From Solirubrobacteraceae bacterium (GTDB taxonomy: Bacteria; Actinomycetota; Thermoleophilia; Solirubrobacterales; Solirubrobacteraceae): a DNA stretch of 29,569 bases. How positions within the stretch are numbered: the stretch's first letter is position 1; each line of letters starts with the position of its first letter. The notes below the pieces were generated by a model. It ran no database searches, was not told the DNA's origin, and saw nothing but the letters and a program-made list of their open reading frames with translations. Below, one piece after another: positions 7,678 through 15,424 of the stretch. The DNA lies in contig JAUJME010000001.1 of the NCBI GenBank assembly GCA_030447005.1, positions 1-29,569 of the forward strand. The letters run 5' to 3'. The position numbers and the translations under genes were made by a program.

Positions 7678-8697
7678 ATGCCCACCATGCCCATCACCGT
7701 CGCCGTCACCGGACCGACCGGCGACATCGGAAAGTCCTTTCTCCGCGCCCTCGACCGCGAGCCCAAGGTCGCCCGCGTCCTCGGCATGGCCCGCCGCCCG
7801 TTCGACCCCGCGTCGATCGGCGCCCGAAAGACGGAGTACCGCCAGGGCGACATCCTCGACCGCCAGGCCGTCGACGACCTCGTCGCCGAGGCCGACGTCG
7901 TGGTCCACCTCGCCTTCCTGATCGTCGGCGGGATCGAGGAGAGCCGCCGGATCAACCTCCAGGGCTCGGAGAACGTCTTCCAGGCGGTCGCCGCTGCGCC
8001 GAAGGTCAAGCGGTTCATCTACACGTCGAGCGTCGCCGCGTACGGCTGGCACGGCGACAACCCGCAGCCGCTGACCGAGAACGTCGAGCCGCGCGGCACC
8101 GACGAGCACTACTACTCCGCCCAGAAGGCCGAGCTCGAGCGCACCCTGGAGCACACCTTCAAGGGGACGGGCAAGGAGACCTACGTCTTCCGGCCCTGCA
8201 TCGTCGCCGGGCCGGACGCGCTGGCGATGCTCGAGTCGATCCCGCTGCTCACGGCGGCCGAGAAGCTCCCCTCCGCGCTGCGCACGGCGATCGGCGCGCT
8301 GCCGCTGGTCAAGCCGATCGTCCCCGACCCCGGCGTCCCGTTCCAGCTCGTCCACCACGACGACGTGGCCAGCGCGCTGGCGCAGGCGGTCATCGGCGAG
8401 GGCAAGCCGGGCGCCTACAACCTCGCCGGCGACGGGACGATCACCGCGACCGACCTCGCCCACGAGCTCGGCTGGTACGCGATCCCGATCCCCGAGAAGA
8501 CCGTGGAGATCACCGCCGACCTCGTCGCCCGCCTGCCGCTGCCCGCCCAGGCGCAGTGGATCAACGCGATGCGCGAGCCGGTGATCATGGACACGAGCCG
8601 CGCCAAGCAGGCGCTCGACTGGAAGCCGCGCCACCCGTCGCGCGCGACGCTGCGCGAGACGGTCGAGGCGGGGCGCGACCGGGGGTTGGTCGCTTGA
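7678..8697 (+). CDS. NAD-dependent epimerase/dehydratase family protein (extended SDR)
   Basis: 339 aa. The Rossmann nucleotide motif GPTGDIG is at the N-terminus (TGxxGxxG variant), then DILDRQAV and DVVVHLAF, the catalytic Ser/Thr region [11 protein letters not shown] and the YxxxK motif YYSAQK, all typical of extended short-chain dehydrogenases that act on nucleotide sugars or similar. A mid-region [16 protein letters not shown] and AYNLAGDG match the substrate-binding half. The substrate cannot be told. ATG at 7678 or 7687 are both possible; the first has TAGGGC 7 nt upstream, overlapping the NUDIX stop, but this lacks the final T of the leaderless box. It is probably cotranscribed with the NUDIX gene. 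Confidence 0.85.
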   Translation: MPTMPITVAVTGPTGDIGKSFLRALDREPKVARVLGMARRPFDPASIGARKTEYRQGDILDRQAVDDLVAEADVVVHLAFLIVGGIEESRRINLQGSENVFQAVAAAPKVKRFIYTSSVAAYGWHGDNPQPLTENVEPRGTDEHYYSAQKAELERTLEHTFKGTGKETYVFRPCIVAGPDALAMLESIPLLTAAEKLPSALRTAIGALPLVKPIVPDPGVPFQLVHHDDVASALAQAVIGEGKPGAYNLAGDGTITATDLAHELGWYAIPIPEKTVEITADLVARLPLPAQAQWINAMREPVIMDTSRAKQALDWKPRHPSRATLRETVEAGRDRGLVA

Positions 8698-8734
8698 GCG
8701 CCAGGTTTTTGATCCATTGAAAACCGACAGGCGC
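8698..8734 (+). promoter_or_regulatory. Nested inverted repeat between epimerase stop and cupredoxin start
   Basis: Directly after the epimerase stop, GCGCC (8698-8702) can pair with GGCGC (8730-8734), enclosing GGTTTT (8704-8709) paired with AAAACC (8720-8725) around a 10-nt loop. This AT-rich patch is unusual for the window. TTGAAA (8717-8722) inside it could be a -35 for the cupredoxin gene, in which case the repeat may be an operator; a weak terminator for the epimerase gene is the alternative. Confidence 0.4.
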
Positions 8735-8744
8735 ATGGGTCGGC

Positions 8745-9152
8745 ATGGTCCGCTTTCCGGTCTGTGGGGTGCTCGTCCTTTGCAGCGGAGCGCTCGCGAC
8801 GGCCTGCGGAGGCTCCGAGGAGCCGGCCGCCGAGCCTGCCGCCCGCACCCCGGCGGCCACGGCCGTCGCCGACGCCCCGGCTGAGAACGGCGCGCCGGCG
8901 CGCGCCAAGGTCACGATCGAGGACTTCGAGTACCAGCCGGCCACCGTCACGGTGAAGGCGGGCGGCAAGGTAACGTTCACCGACGCCGACGCCACGAACC
9001 ACACGGTGACCTTCACCTCCGCCAAGGCCGGCCGCGGCATCCCCAACATCCGCGAGGGCCAGACGAAGACGGTCCGCCTGCCCCGAGCCGGCACCTTCGC
9101 CTACTTCTGCGAGTTCCATCCCACCATGCGCGGCGAGATCGTCGCGCGCTGA
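8745..9152 (+). CDS. Cupredoxin (amicyanin/plastocyanin-like) lipoprotein
   Basis: 135 aa. A signal sequence ends in a lipobox-like ATAC with C21 as the lipidation site, followed by an Ala/Pro/Glu-rich spacer (to about residue 53) and a single blue-copper domain. Copper ligands are visible: H86 in ATNHTV, then C122, H125 and M128 in CEFHPTM, the C-x2-H-x2-M spacing of amicyanin. It should carry electrons at the outer face of the membrane. No good Shine-Dalgarno sequence precedes the ATG. It heads a tight run of genes (gaps 12, 18 and 15 nt) with two ferritin-like proteins and an L,D-transpeptidase. Confidence 0.9.
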   Translation: MVRFPVCGVLVLCSGALATACGGSEEPAAEPAARTPAATAVADAPAENGAPARAKVTIEDFEYQPATVTVKAGGKVTFTDADATNHTVTFTSAKAGRGIPNIREGQTKTVRLPRAGTFAYFCEFHPTMRGEIVAR

Positions 9153-9164
9153 AACGGAGGCGCC

Positions 9165-9839
9165 ATGGCGCACCAGGACCATGCTCCCATCCCCATCGAC
9201 GAGCTCGACCGCGACGGCGCGCTCCGGGAGGCCGCCGACGGCGTCTCCGGGCTGAGTCGCGAGATGCTGCTCAAGCGCGGCGCGCTGGCGGCCGGCGGGC
9301 TCACGCTCGGTGCACTTCCGATCGGGTGGGCCGTCGCCCAGGGCGGGCTGTCGAGCGGCGACAAGAAGATCCTCAACTTCGCCCTCACCCTCGAGTACCT
9401 CGAGGCGGAGTTCTACAAGGAGGCCGTGCAGAAGGCCGGGCTCACCGGCATCGCCCGTACGTTCGGCCAGGTCGTCCGCGACCACGAGGTGGCGCACGTC
9501 CAGGCGCTCCAGCAGACCCTCGGCGCCGACGCGGTCAAGCAGCCGTCGTTCGACTTCAAGGACACGACCTCGTCGGAGTCGAAGTTCCTGGCGACGGCGA
9601 AGACGCTCGAGGACGTCGGCGTCTCCGCCTACCAGGGGCAGGCCCCCAGGATCAAGGCGCCCGCGGTGCTGATGGCCGCCGCCTCGATCCTCTCCGTCGA
9701 GGCCCGTCACGCCGGCTGGGTCCGCGAGATCCTGGGCGACAGCAAGAGCCCCGTCCCGGCGCCCGACGCCTTCGAAAAGCCGCGGTCCATGGATGAGGTC
9801 CTCGACCTCGTCAAGGACACCGGCTTCATCAAGTCCTGA
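9165..9839 (+). CDS. Exported ferritin-like domain protein, copy 1
   Basis: 224 aa. The N-terminal cytoplasmic stretch has ELDRDGALREAA (residues 13-24), then SREMLLK (31-37), a Gly/Ala/Leu-rich hydrophobic segment and an AxA-like end near AVAQ. The mature part is a four-helix ferritin-like domain of the Ferritin_2 type: LEYLEAEFYKEA in the first helix, DHEVAHVQAL (ExxH) in the second and SVEARHAGWVR (ExxH) in the fourth, a plausible diiron ligand set. SREMLLK aligns with the Tat consensus SRRxFLK except that the second arginine is Glu. GGAGG four bases before the ATG is the ribosome site. It is a tandem paralogue of the next gene. Confidence 0.87.
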   Translation: MAHQDHAPIPIDELDRDGALREAADGVSGLSREMLLKRGALAAGGLTLGALPIGWAVAQGGLSSGDKKILNFALTLEYLEAEFYKEAVQKAGLTGIARTFGQVVRDHEVAHVQALQQTLGADAVKQPSFDFKDTTSSESKFLATAKTLEDVGVSAYQGQAPRIKAPAVLMAAASILSVEARHAGWVREILGDSKSPVPAPDAFEKPRSMDEVLDLVKDTGFIKS

Positions 9840-9857
9840 GCGAGAGGAACCGAGACC

Positions 9858-10577
9858 ATGCACGATCACCGACCCACGTTCTCAGAGCTCGACCGCGACG
9901 GCGCCCTCGAGGAGGCCGCCTCCCGCGTCGACGGCCACACCCGCGCGGCGTTCTTCGCCAAGACGGGCGCGATCATCGGCGGGACGGCGTTCTTCTCCGC
10001 CTTCCCGAGCGCGGCGCTGGCCCAGGACGTCCCGAAGTCCGACATCGACATCCTCAACTACGCGCTCACCCTCGAGTACCTCGAGGCCGCCTTCTACAAG
10101 AAGGCGCTCGATCAGGGCGCCCTCTCGGGGGCCGATCTGCGCTTCGCGAAGGTCGTCGAGGCCCACGAGCAGGCGCACGTGGACGCCCTCAAGAAGACGC
10201 TCGGCGACAAGGCGGTCAAGCGGCCGAGCTTCGACTTCAAGGGGACGACGGACAGCCAGGCGACATTCCGCTCGACGGCGCAGACCCTCGAGGACACCGG
10301 CGTCGCCGCCTACCAGGGGCAGGCGGTGAACATCAAGACGGAGCCCGTGCTCAAGGCCGCCGCGTCGATCCTGCCGATCGAGGCTCGGCATGCCGCGTGG
10401 ATCCGCAGCATCATCGGCGGCGGCTCGGGCACACCCTCCCCCGCGCCCGACGCGTTCAACCCGGCCCAGACCATGGCGCAGGTGCTCGCGGCGGTCGGCT
10501 CCACCGGCTTCATCTCGGAGATGGGCTCAGCGCCGTCGGCGTCGCCCGTCAGCGGCACGCCGTCCGTCGCGGGCTGA
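9858..10577 (+). CDS. Exported ferritin-like domain protein, copy 2
   Basis: 239 aa, clearly a duplicate of the preceding gene: ELDRDGALEEAA (residues 10-21), TRAAFFAK (28-35), a hydrophobic signal ending AALAQD, then LNYALTLEYLEAAFYKKA, AHEQAHVDAL (ExxH) and PIEARHAAWIR (ExxH). SFDFKGTT and AAYQGQA are shared with copy 1. The C-terminus has an extra Ser/Pro/Gly-rich tail of about 20 residues. As in copy 1 the Tat-like motif has only one arginine (TRAAF). The presumed ribosome site AGAGG is 10 nt upstream. Iron binding or oxidase activity is inferred from the ligand pattern only. Confidence 0.87.
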   Translation: MHDHRPTFSELDRDGALEEAASRVDGHTRAAFFAKTGAIIGGTAFFSAFPSAALAQDVPKSDIDILNYALTLEYLEAAFYKKALDQGALSGADLRFAKVVEAHEQAHVDALKKTLGDKAVKRPSFDFKGTTDSQATFRSTAQTLEDTGVAAYQGQAVNIKTEPVLKAAASILPIEARHAAWIRSIIGGGSGTPSPAPDAFNPAQTMAQVLAAVGSTGFISEMGSAPSASPVSGTPSVAG

Positions 10578-10592
10578 CGGCCGGAGCCTGAG

Positions 10593-11495
10593 GTGAAGGA
10601 CGCCGCCCTTCTGCTCGTCGGGTTCGTGCTCGGAGTGGCGCTCATGGCGCGCCACCCGGGCGCGCTCCGCGGGCTGGGGGCGCGCGTTCGGGTCGGTCCG
10701 GCTGGCGTCGTGTCCGGCGTCGCGCTCGTGCTGGCGTGCATGGCGGTGGGCCTCTTCGTCGGTCCGCTGCTGGACGGCACGGCGGCGGTGAAGGAAGCCG
10801 GGCGGGCGGCTCTCGAGGCCGTCCCGGGCGTGTCCGACGAGAAGTCGGACACCCCGCGGCCGACCGACGCTCGCCGCCGCGTCGGTCGCGACCAGAGCGT
10901 GGTCGCGCGCGCTCGCGGGCGCTCGATCCGCGTCTATGCGCGGCGAGGTGCGAAGAAGCCGACACGCAGGCTGGGCGTCAGGCGCATCGAGGGCGTCAGG
11001 GTGCCGCTCGTCTTCCTCGTCCGCAAGCGCGGCAAGCGCTGGTTGCAGGTCCTCCTCCCGTCCCGGCCGAATCTGTCCAAGGGGTGGATCCGCGCGCGCG
11101 ACGTGCGGCTGAGCGCCACCGTCTACAAGGTCCGGGTGCGGCTGCGCGCCCACCGCTTGACGGTCTGGCGGGCGGGCAAGGTGATCCTCCGCAAGCCCAT
11201 CGGCACCGGGCGCGCGGTGTCACCGACCCCCACGGGCCGCTACTACATCACCGACCTCATCAAGGCCCGCGATCCCAAGGGCCTGTACGGGCCGTACTCC
11301 TTCGGCCTCTCGGGGCACTCGCCGGTCTATACGTCGTTCCGGGGGGGCAACGGCCAGCTCGGCCTGCACGGCACGAACGCCCCGGCGGACCTCGGGACGG
11401 ACGTGAGCGCCGGCTGCATCCGGGTGGGCAACGGCGCCATCCGGGCGCTCGCGAAGATCCTGCCCCTCGGCACGCCCGTGACGATCGAGCGCTGA
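10593..11495 (+). CDS. Membrane-anchored L,D-transpeptidase (YkuD domain)
   Basis: 300 aa from a GTG 15 nt after the ferritin-like gene, with GGAG upstream. Two hydrophobic stretches near the N-terminus (about 4-18 and 36-62) anchor it. A basic linker and an SH3-like beta region (about 100-175) precede the YkuD domain, which carries the catalytic pair in LGLHGTN (H259) and SAGCIRV (C275). Such enzymes form 3-3 crosslinks in peptidoglycan or attach proteins to it; here the active site is complete. The Arg/Lys-rich linker suggests contact with anionic wall polymers (inference). It ends 7 nt from the convergent AceE-like gene. Confidence 0.92.
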   Translation: MKDAALLLVGFVLGVALMARHPGALRGLGARVRVGPAGVVSGVALVLACMAVGLFVGPLLDGTAAVKEAGRAALEAVPGVSDEKSDTPRPTDARRRVGRDQSVVARARGRSIRVYARRGAKKPTRRLGVRRIEGVRVPLVFLVRKRGKRWLQVLLPSRPNLSKGWIRARDVRLSATVYKVRVRLRAHRLTVWRAGKVILRKPIGTGRAVSPTPTGRYYITDLIKARDPKGLYGPYSFGLSGHSPVYTSFRGGNGQLGLHGTNAPADLGTDVSAGCIRVGNGAIRALAKILPLGTPVTIER

Positions 11496-11502
11496 GCGCT
11501 CG

Positions 11503-13764
11503 TCAGTCGAGCAGGTCCAGCGCCGCGCCCACGACCGACTCCGTGTCGATGTCGTGGTGCTCGTAGAGCTCGGCGAGGTCGCCGCTCTGGCCGAAGCGCT
11601 GCACGCCGAGGCAGGTGATCGGGACGCCGCGCACGCCCGCCAGGAAGGCCAGCGTGTGCGGGTGCCCGTCGAGCAGCGTCACGAGCGGCAGGGCGCGCGG
11701 GAAGAGCTCGTCGAGGACGGCCGGGTCGCCCTCGCCGAGGCCGGCGCGGGCCTGGAAGGCGCGGAACAGGAGGTCGGCGCTCGTGACGCAGATCACCTCG
11801 GCGGCCACGCCGGCCTCCTCGGCGAGCGCGTCGGCCGCCGCGCAGGCCTCGGGGAGCATGGCGCCCATCGCCACGATGGCGATCGCCGGGTCGGCCGGCG
11901 CGCGCAGCCGGTAGCCGCCGGCGAGGACGGCGCGGCGGCGGGCCTCGCGCTCCGACCCGGCCGGCGGGAGGGCGGCGAGCCCCTGGTCGACCGGCCGGGT
12001 GGAGAGGCGGAAGTAGGCGCTCGTGCCGTCCGGGCGCCCGAGCCGTCCGAGCGCGTGCAGCAGCGTCCATTCGAGGTCCTGCGCGAAGGCCGGCTCCCAC
12101 GCGACGCAGCCCGGCTGCTCGATCCCGATCGACGGCGTCGTGACGGACTGGTGCGCGCCGCCCTCCGGCCCGAGCGAGACGCCGCTCGGCGTGCCGACCA
12201 GGATCGACTGGCCGCCGGAGTAGATCCCGAACGACCAGGGCTCGAGCGCGCGGGCGACGAACGGGTCGTAGATCGTCCCCACGGGCAGCAGCGGCTGGCC
12301 CTGCTTGGACCAGGTCGCACCGAGCTCGCCGAGCAGCCCGACGAGGTTGACCTCGGCGATGCCGAGCTCCATGTGCTGGCCGTGGTCGGACTCCCGCCAG
12401 CGCACGAGCGTGTCGGTGTCGTCGGCGAACCAGTCGATCCGGTCGCCGAGCGACCAGATGCCGACGCGGTTGATCCAGCCGCCGAGGTTCGTCGAGGTGC
12501 CGACGTCGGGCGAGACGGTCACCACGCGCGCCGCCACGTCGGGCGACTCCCGCGAGAGGTCGGCGAAGAAGCGACCGAGCGCCTGCTGAGTCGAGGCGCG
12601 GCCCGTGCCGTGGTCGCGGCCCACGTCGGCGGGGACGGGCGGCGGGTCGTGGACGAACTTGGGCGACGGCGACCCGAGTCGGGCGCCCGCCGCGCGGCAC
12701 AGCTCCGCCTCCTCGCTGCCGTCCTCGAACCCTCGCCACGGGTCCTCCGGGTCGGCGCCGAGCTCGCGCCCCAGCTCGGCGACCTGCTCGGCGGAGAGCA
12801 GCGCGGAGTGGTTGGCCGGGTGGCCCTCCGTGGGCAGCGACCAGCCCTTGATGGTGTAGGCGAAGACCACGGACGGGCGGTCGCGCACCGTGTCGGCGGA
12901 GCGGTAGGCCTGGCCGAGCGCCTCGACGTCGTGGCCGCCGAGGTCGCGCACGAGCGAGTGCAGCTCCTCGTCGCCCACGCCGTCGAGCCCGACCTCGAGC
13001 CGCCGGCGCAGGTCGCCGGCGTCGTGCGTGCGCAGCATCCGCTGGTACTCCTCGTTGGGCATCGCGTCGATGCGCTCGCAGAGGGCGGGCTGGGCGGCGA
13101 GCCGGCGGCCGTACTTGACCGTCTCGACGTGCCAGCCGGCGGCCTCGAACATCCCGGCCAGGCGGCCCGCGGCGATGTCGGGGATCACGCGGTCGAGCGA
13201 CTGGCGGTTGAGGTCGACGACCCACATCACCTCGCCGAGGTGGGAGGCCATCGGGTCGACGATCGCCTCCCAGCAGGCGCCCTCGTCGAGCTCGGCGTCG
13301 CCGATCAGCGCGATCTGCCGCCCGCCGACCGGCACGTCGAGGTGGCCGGCCACGTAGCGGTGCGCGAGCGCGCCCCAGATCGGCGCGGTCGCGCCCAGGC
13401 CGACGGAGCCGGTCGAGTAGTCGACGGGGTCGGGGTCCTTCGTGCGCGACGGGTAGGACTGCAGCCCGCCGAACTCGCGCAGGGTCGGCAGCCAGCGGGC
13501 GTCGAGCCGCCCGATCAGGAAGTTGATCGCGTGCAGGACGGGCGAGGCGTGCGGCTTGACCGACACGCGGTCCGGCGCCTCGAGGAAGCCGAAGTACAGG
13601 GCGGTCATCAGCGAGACCATCGACGCGCTCGACGCCTGGTGGCCGCCCACCTTCAGCCCCGAGCGGCTTTCGCGCACCCGGCTCGCGTGGTGGACCATGG
13701 CCACGGCGAGCCACAGCACCCGCCGCTCGATGCGGCGCAGGACCTCGGGGTCGGGCGGCGTCAC
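11503..13764 (-). CDS. AceE-like thiamine-diphosphate-dependent 2-oxoacid dehydrogenase E1 / transketolase-family enzyme
   Basis: 753 aa. The ThDP/Mg motif starts at GDAELDEG and runs with AceE spacing to VDLNRQSLD, giving metal ligands D156, N186 and Q188, as in E. coli AceE D230/N260/Q262. TIKGW...HPANHS supplies the active-site histidine region, and HGQHMELGIAEVN carries the catalytic glutamate (E466). A transketolase C-terminal domain follows. It is shorter than E. coli AceE (887 aa), mostly at the N-terminus where AceE binds E2. No E2 or E3 gene is nearby. The GTG start overlaps the DUF4395 stop (GTGA), so it is the downstream gene of that pair. Pyruvate dehydrogenase is the closest match, but another 2-oxoacid or a stand-alone ThDP role is possible. 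Confidence 0.8.
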   Translation of the reverse strand: MTPPDPEVLRRIERRVLWLAVAMVHHASRVRESRSGLKVGGHQASSASMVSLMTALYFGFLEAPDRVSVKPHASPVLHAINFLIGRLDARWLPTLREFGGLQSYPSRTKDPDPVDYSTGSVGLGATAPIWGALAHRYVAGHLDVPVGGRQIALIGDAELDEGACWEAIVDPMASHLGEVMWVVDLNRQSLDRVIPDIAAGRLAGMFEAAGWHVETVKYGRRLAAQPALCERIDAMPNEEYQRMLRTHDAGDLRRRLEVGLDGVGDEELHSLVRDLGGHDVEALGQAYRSADTVRDRPSVVFAYTIKGWSLPTEGHPANHSALLSAEQVAELGRELGADPEDPWRGFEDGSEEAELCRAAGARLGSPSPKFVHDPPPVPADVGRDHGTGRASTQQALGRFFADLSRESPDVAARVVTVSPDVGTSTNLGGWINRVGIWSLGDRIDWFADDTDTLVRWRESDHGQHMELGIAEVNLVGLLGELGATWSKQGQPLLPVGTIYDPFVARALEPWSFGIYSGGQSILVGTPSGVSLGPEGGAHQSVTTPSIGIEQPGCVAWEPAFAQDLEWTLLHALGRLGRPDGTSAYFRLSTRPVDQGLAALPPAGSEREARRRAVLAGGYRLRAPADPAIAIVAMGAMLPEACAAADALAEEAGVAAEVICVTSADLLFRAFQARAGLGEGDPAVLDELFPRALPLVTLLDGHPHTLAFLAGVRGVPITCLGVQRFGQSGDLAELYEHHDIDTESVVGAALDLLD

Positions 13765-14255
13765 GCCACGGGCGGGCGGTGCATGCCCGGGCGCGACCAG
13801 ATGTCCGCGCACTCGGCGCAGACCTCGTCGGGGATCAGGCCGGCCCGCATGAGCAGGCCGAACACCTTGCACCCGAGGCAGAAGGCGAAGATCGACTCGA
13901 GGCCGGCGGCGACGATGAGCGCGACGAGCAGGACGTCGGCCGCGCCGTGCAGGCCGAAGCCGAGCGCGAGCACCGCGCCGGTGGCGGTCATCGCGAAGCC
14001 CATTCCCTGCGCGAAGCGCTTGGGCGGCCCGGAGACCATCCTCGGCTCGCCCAGCCGCGGGGCCGCGACCCGCACGGCGAACTGGGCGAGCGGGCTGAAA
14101 GTCGGCCCGGCGAGCACGCGGGCGAGGAACCCGTAGGCGAGGACGGCGAGCAGCCAGTACCACCCCGTCGCGAGGGCCGTTGCGCCGATGACCATCACGA
14201 CGAAGGCGACCGTGCGCGCCGCCTTCTCGTTGAGCGTGGCCGGGAATCCGAGCAT
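13761..14255 (-). CDS. DUF4395 membrane protein
   Basis: 164 aa with about four hydrophobic helices (VAFVVMVIGATALATGW, LLAVLAYGFLARVL, GAVLALGFGLHGAADVLL, ALIVAAGLESIFAF) and the DUF4395 signature FCLGCKVFGLLMRAGLIP, followed by a second Cys pair in DEVCAECADIW. The function of the family is unknown. The start is placed at the ATG at 14255 rather than the in-frame ATG at 14264, because TAGCAT (14268-14263) overlaps the upstream ATG and ends exactly 7 nt before the second, matching other leaderless genes here. Its stop overlaps the GTG of the AceE-like gene by 4 nt, so the two are coupled. Confidence 0.82.
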   Translation of the reverse strand: MLGFPATLNEKAARTVAFVVMVIGATALATGWYWLLAVLAYGFLARVLAGPTFSPLAQFAVRVAAPRLGEPRMVSGPPKRFAQGMGFAMTATGAVLALGFGLHGAADVLLVALIVAAGLESIFAFCLGCKVFGLLMRAGLIPDEVCAECADIWSRPGMHRPPVA

Positions 14256-14262
14256 CGGCGAC

Positions 14263-14268
14263 ATGCTA
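14263..14268 (-). promoter_or_regulatory. -10 box (TAGCAT) for leaderless DUF4395 transcript
   Basis: Minus-strand TAGCAT with 7 nt to the ATG at 14255. The box contains the alternative upstream ATG, ruling that codon out if the promoter call is right. Confidence 0.55.
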
Positions 14269-14327
14269 GACGTGCGCCATGGGCCAGAGCTCCGGCGCGC
14301 CCTCGAGCAGAAGGTCGACGAGCGCCG

Positions 14328-15326
14328 CTAGCGCGACCAGTCGGGGAACGCGGCGTTGCGGACGAGCAGCGTCGACGCGCCGCCCCCGTAGGGCGCCGAC
14401 AGGATGTTGTGGCGGGCGGCCGGGTCGGCGCCGCCGGACTGGATGAGGATCGTCTGGCCGTCGCCGGCGAGGTCGAAGGCGACCTTCCCGCGCAGCGCGC
14501 GCGTCCGGCCGGTGAAGGGATTGACGGTGAAGCCGACGCGGACGTCCTGGCCGACGTACTGGGCGATCAGCCGTCGGCCGTCGGCCGACCACTCGAGCGG
14601 CAGCAGGCCGCTGACGCCCTCGGGGACCTTCGTCCTGGTGACGCGCCGGACCCGCTCGCCGGCGGGGGTCATCGCCCAGATGTCGTAGGCGGGGATCGCG
14701 CCCCCCCGCGACTGGGCCTTCTGCTTGACGAACGCGATCCGCTGCGGGCCCCAGGTCGGCAGCAGCGAGCGCCCGTCGTCGGTGAGCTGCTCGGCCTTGC
14801 CGCCGTTGACGGAGACGGAGTAGATGTCCGAGCGCCCGCGGGCGGTCGCGTCCGAACCGCGGCCGAAGGCGATCCGCTGGCTGTCGGGCGAGAACGAGAG
14901 CCCCTTGATGAAGCCGGTCGCCAGCGTGGCCATCCGGCCCGTCGCGACCTCGAAGATCATCAGCCGCCGGCCGCCGATCTCCGCCGCGAGGAGCTCGCCG
15001 TCCGGCGAGAACTGCACCGACTCCACGGAGCTCGAGGCGGTCAGCCGGCGCTCCCCGCCGCCGCGGGCCGGGATCAGCCGCAGCTCCGCGCGGGAGCCCG
15101 TGTTGCGCAGAAAGGCGACGGTGCCCGCGTCGGGGGAGATGGCCGGCTGGGTGCCCTCGGCGAGCTTGCGGGCGGACGAGCCGTCGTCACGCGCGGTCCA
15201 CACCGTCGTGGTCCGGCCGGCGGCGGGGACCAGATCCTTGACGTAGACGAGGTCGGCCGAGGCCGGCCCCGGCGCCGCGAGGGCGGCCAAGAGCGCGGCG
15301 AGCGGGATCAGGCGGCGGATGCGCAT
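14328..15326 (-). CDS. Secreted TolB/WD40-like beta-propeller protein
   Basis: 332 aa. A Sec signal peptide (MRIRRLIPLAALLAALA, cleavage near PASA-D) is followed by repeated propeller blades: QPAISPDAGTVAFLR, VQFSPDGELLAAE, LSFSPDSQRIAFGR, LPTWGPQRIAF and LEWSADGRRLIAQ, the PD40/TolB repeat pattern. A periplasmic or extracellular scaffold or binding role is typical; no partner is evident. The start at ATG 15326 is chosen because it begins the signal peptide, and GGAGGG lies 12 nt upstream in a short leader behind a TAGAGT box. Longer in-frame starts would lie at or upstream of that box. Confidence 0.83.
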   Translation of the reverse strand: MRIRRLIPLAALLAALAAPGPASADLVYVKDLVPAAGRTTTVWTARDDGSSARKLAEGTQPAISPDAGTVAFLRNTGSRAELRLIPARGGGERRLTASSSVESVQFSPDGELLAAEIGGRRLMIFEVATGRMATLATGFIKGLSFSPDSQRIAFGRGSDATARGRSDIYSVSVNGGKAEQLTDDGRSLLPTWGPQRIAFVKQKAQSRGGAIPAYDIWAMTPAGERVRRVTRTKVPEGVSGLLPLEWSADGRRLIAQYVGQDVRVGFTVNPFTGRTRALRGKVAFDLAGDGQTILIQSGGADPAARHNILSAPYGGGASTLLVRNAAFPDWSR

Positions 15327-15361
15327 GGTGATGAAGAACCCTCCAGCGGGCCGAAAGTCGC

Positions 15362-15367
15362 ACTCTA
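15362..15367 (-). promoter_or_regulatory. -10 box (TAGAGT) for the beta-propeller gene
   Basis: Minus-strand TAGAGT predicts a transcript starting near 15354 and a leader of about 28 nt containing GGAGGG. The same hexamer and a similar leader length occur before the ECF sigma gene at 22305. Confidence 0.5.
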
Positions 15368-15424
15368 AGGGCCGTGGCGCCAAGTGGCGCTCAAGCGGGG
15401 CGGTGGCTGCCGATTACCCCGGGC

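Noticed and set aside
14266..14330. Minus-strand stretch ending LVDLLLEGAPELWPMAHV then stop, just after the beta-propeller gene
   Set aside because: Coding-like end, but the frame upstream lies inside the propeller gene and reads as Arg/Pro-rich noise; no start or homologue could be named.
15374..15424. Upstream GTG start for the GGDEF-EAL protein
   Set aside because: Adds 17 residues of Gly/Pro-rich sequence before a good Met-Ser-Leu-Arg start; no ribosome site or conservation argument supports it.
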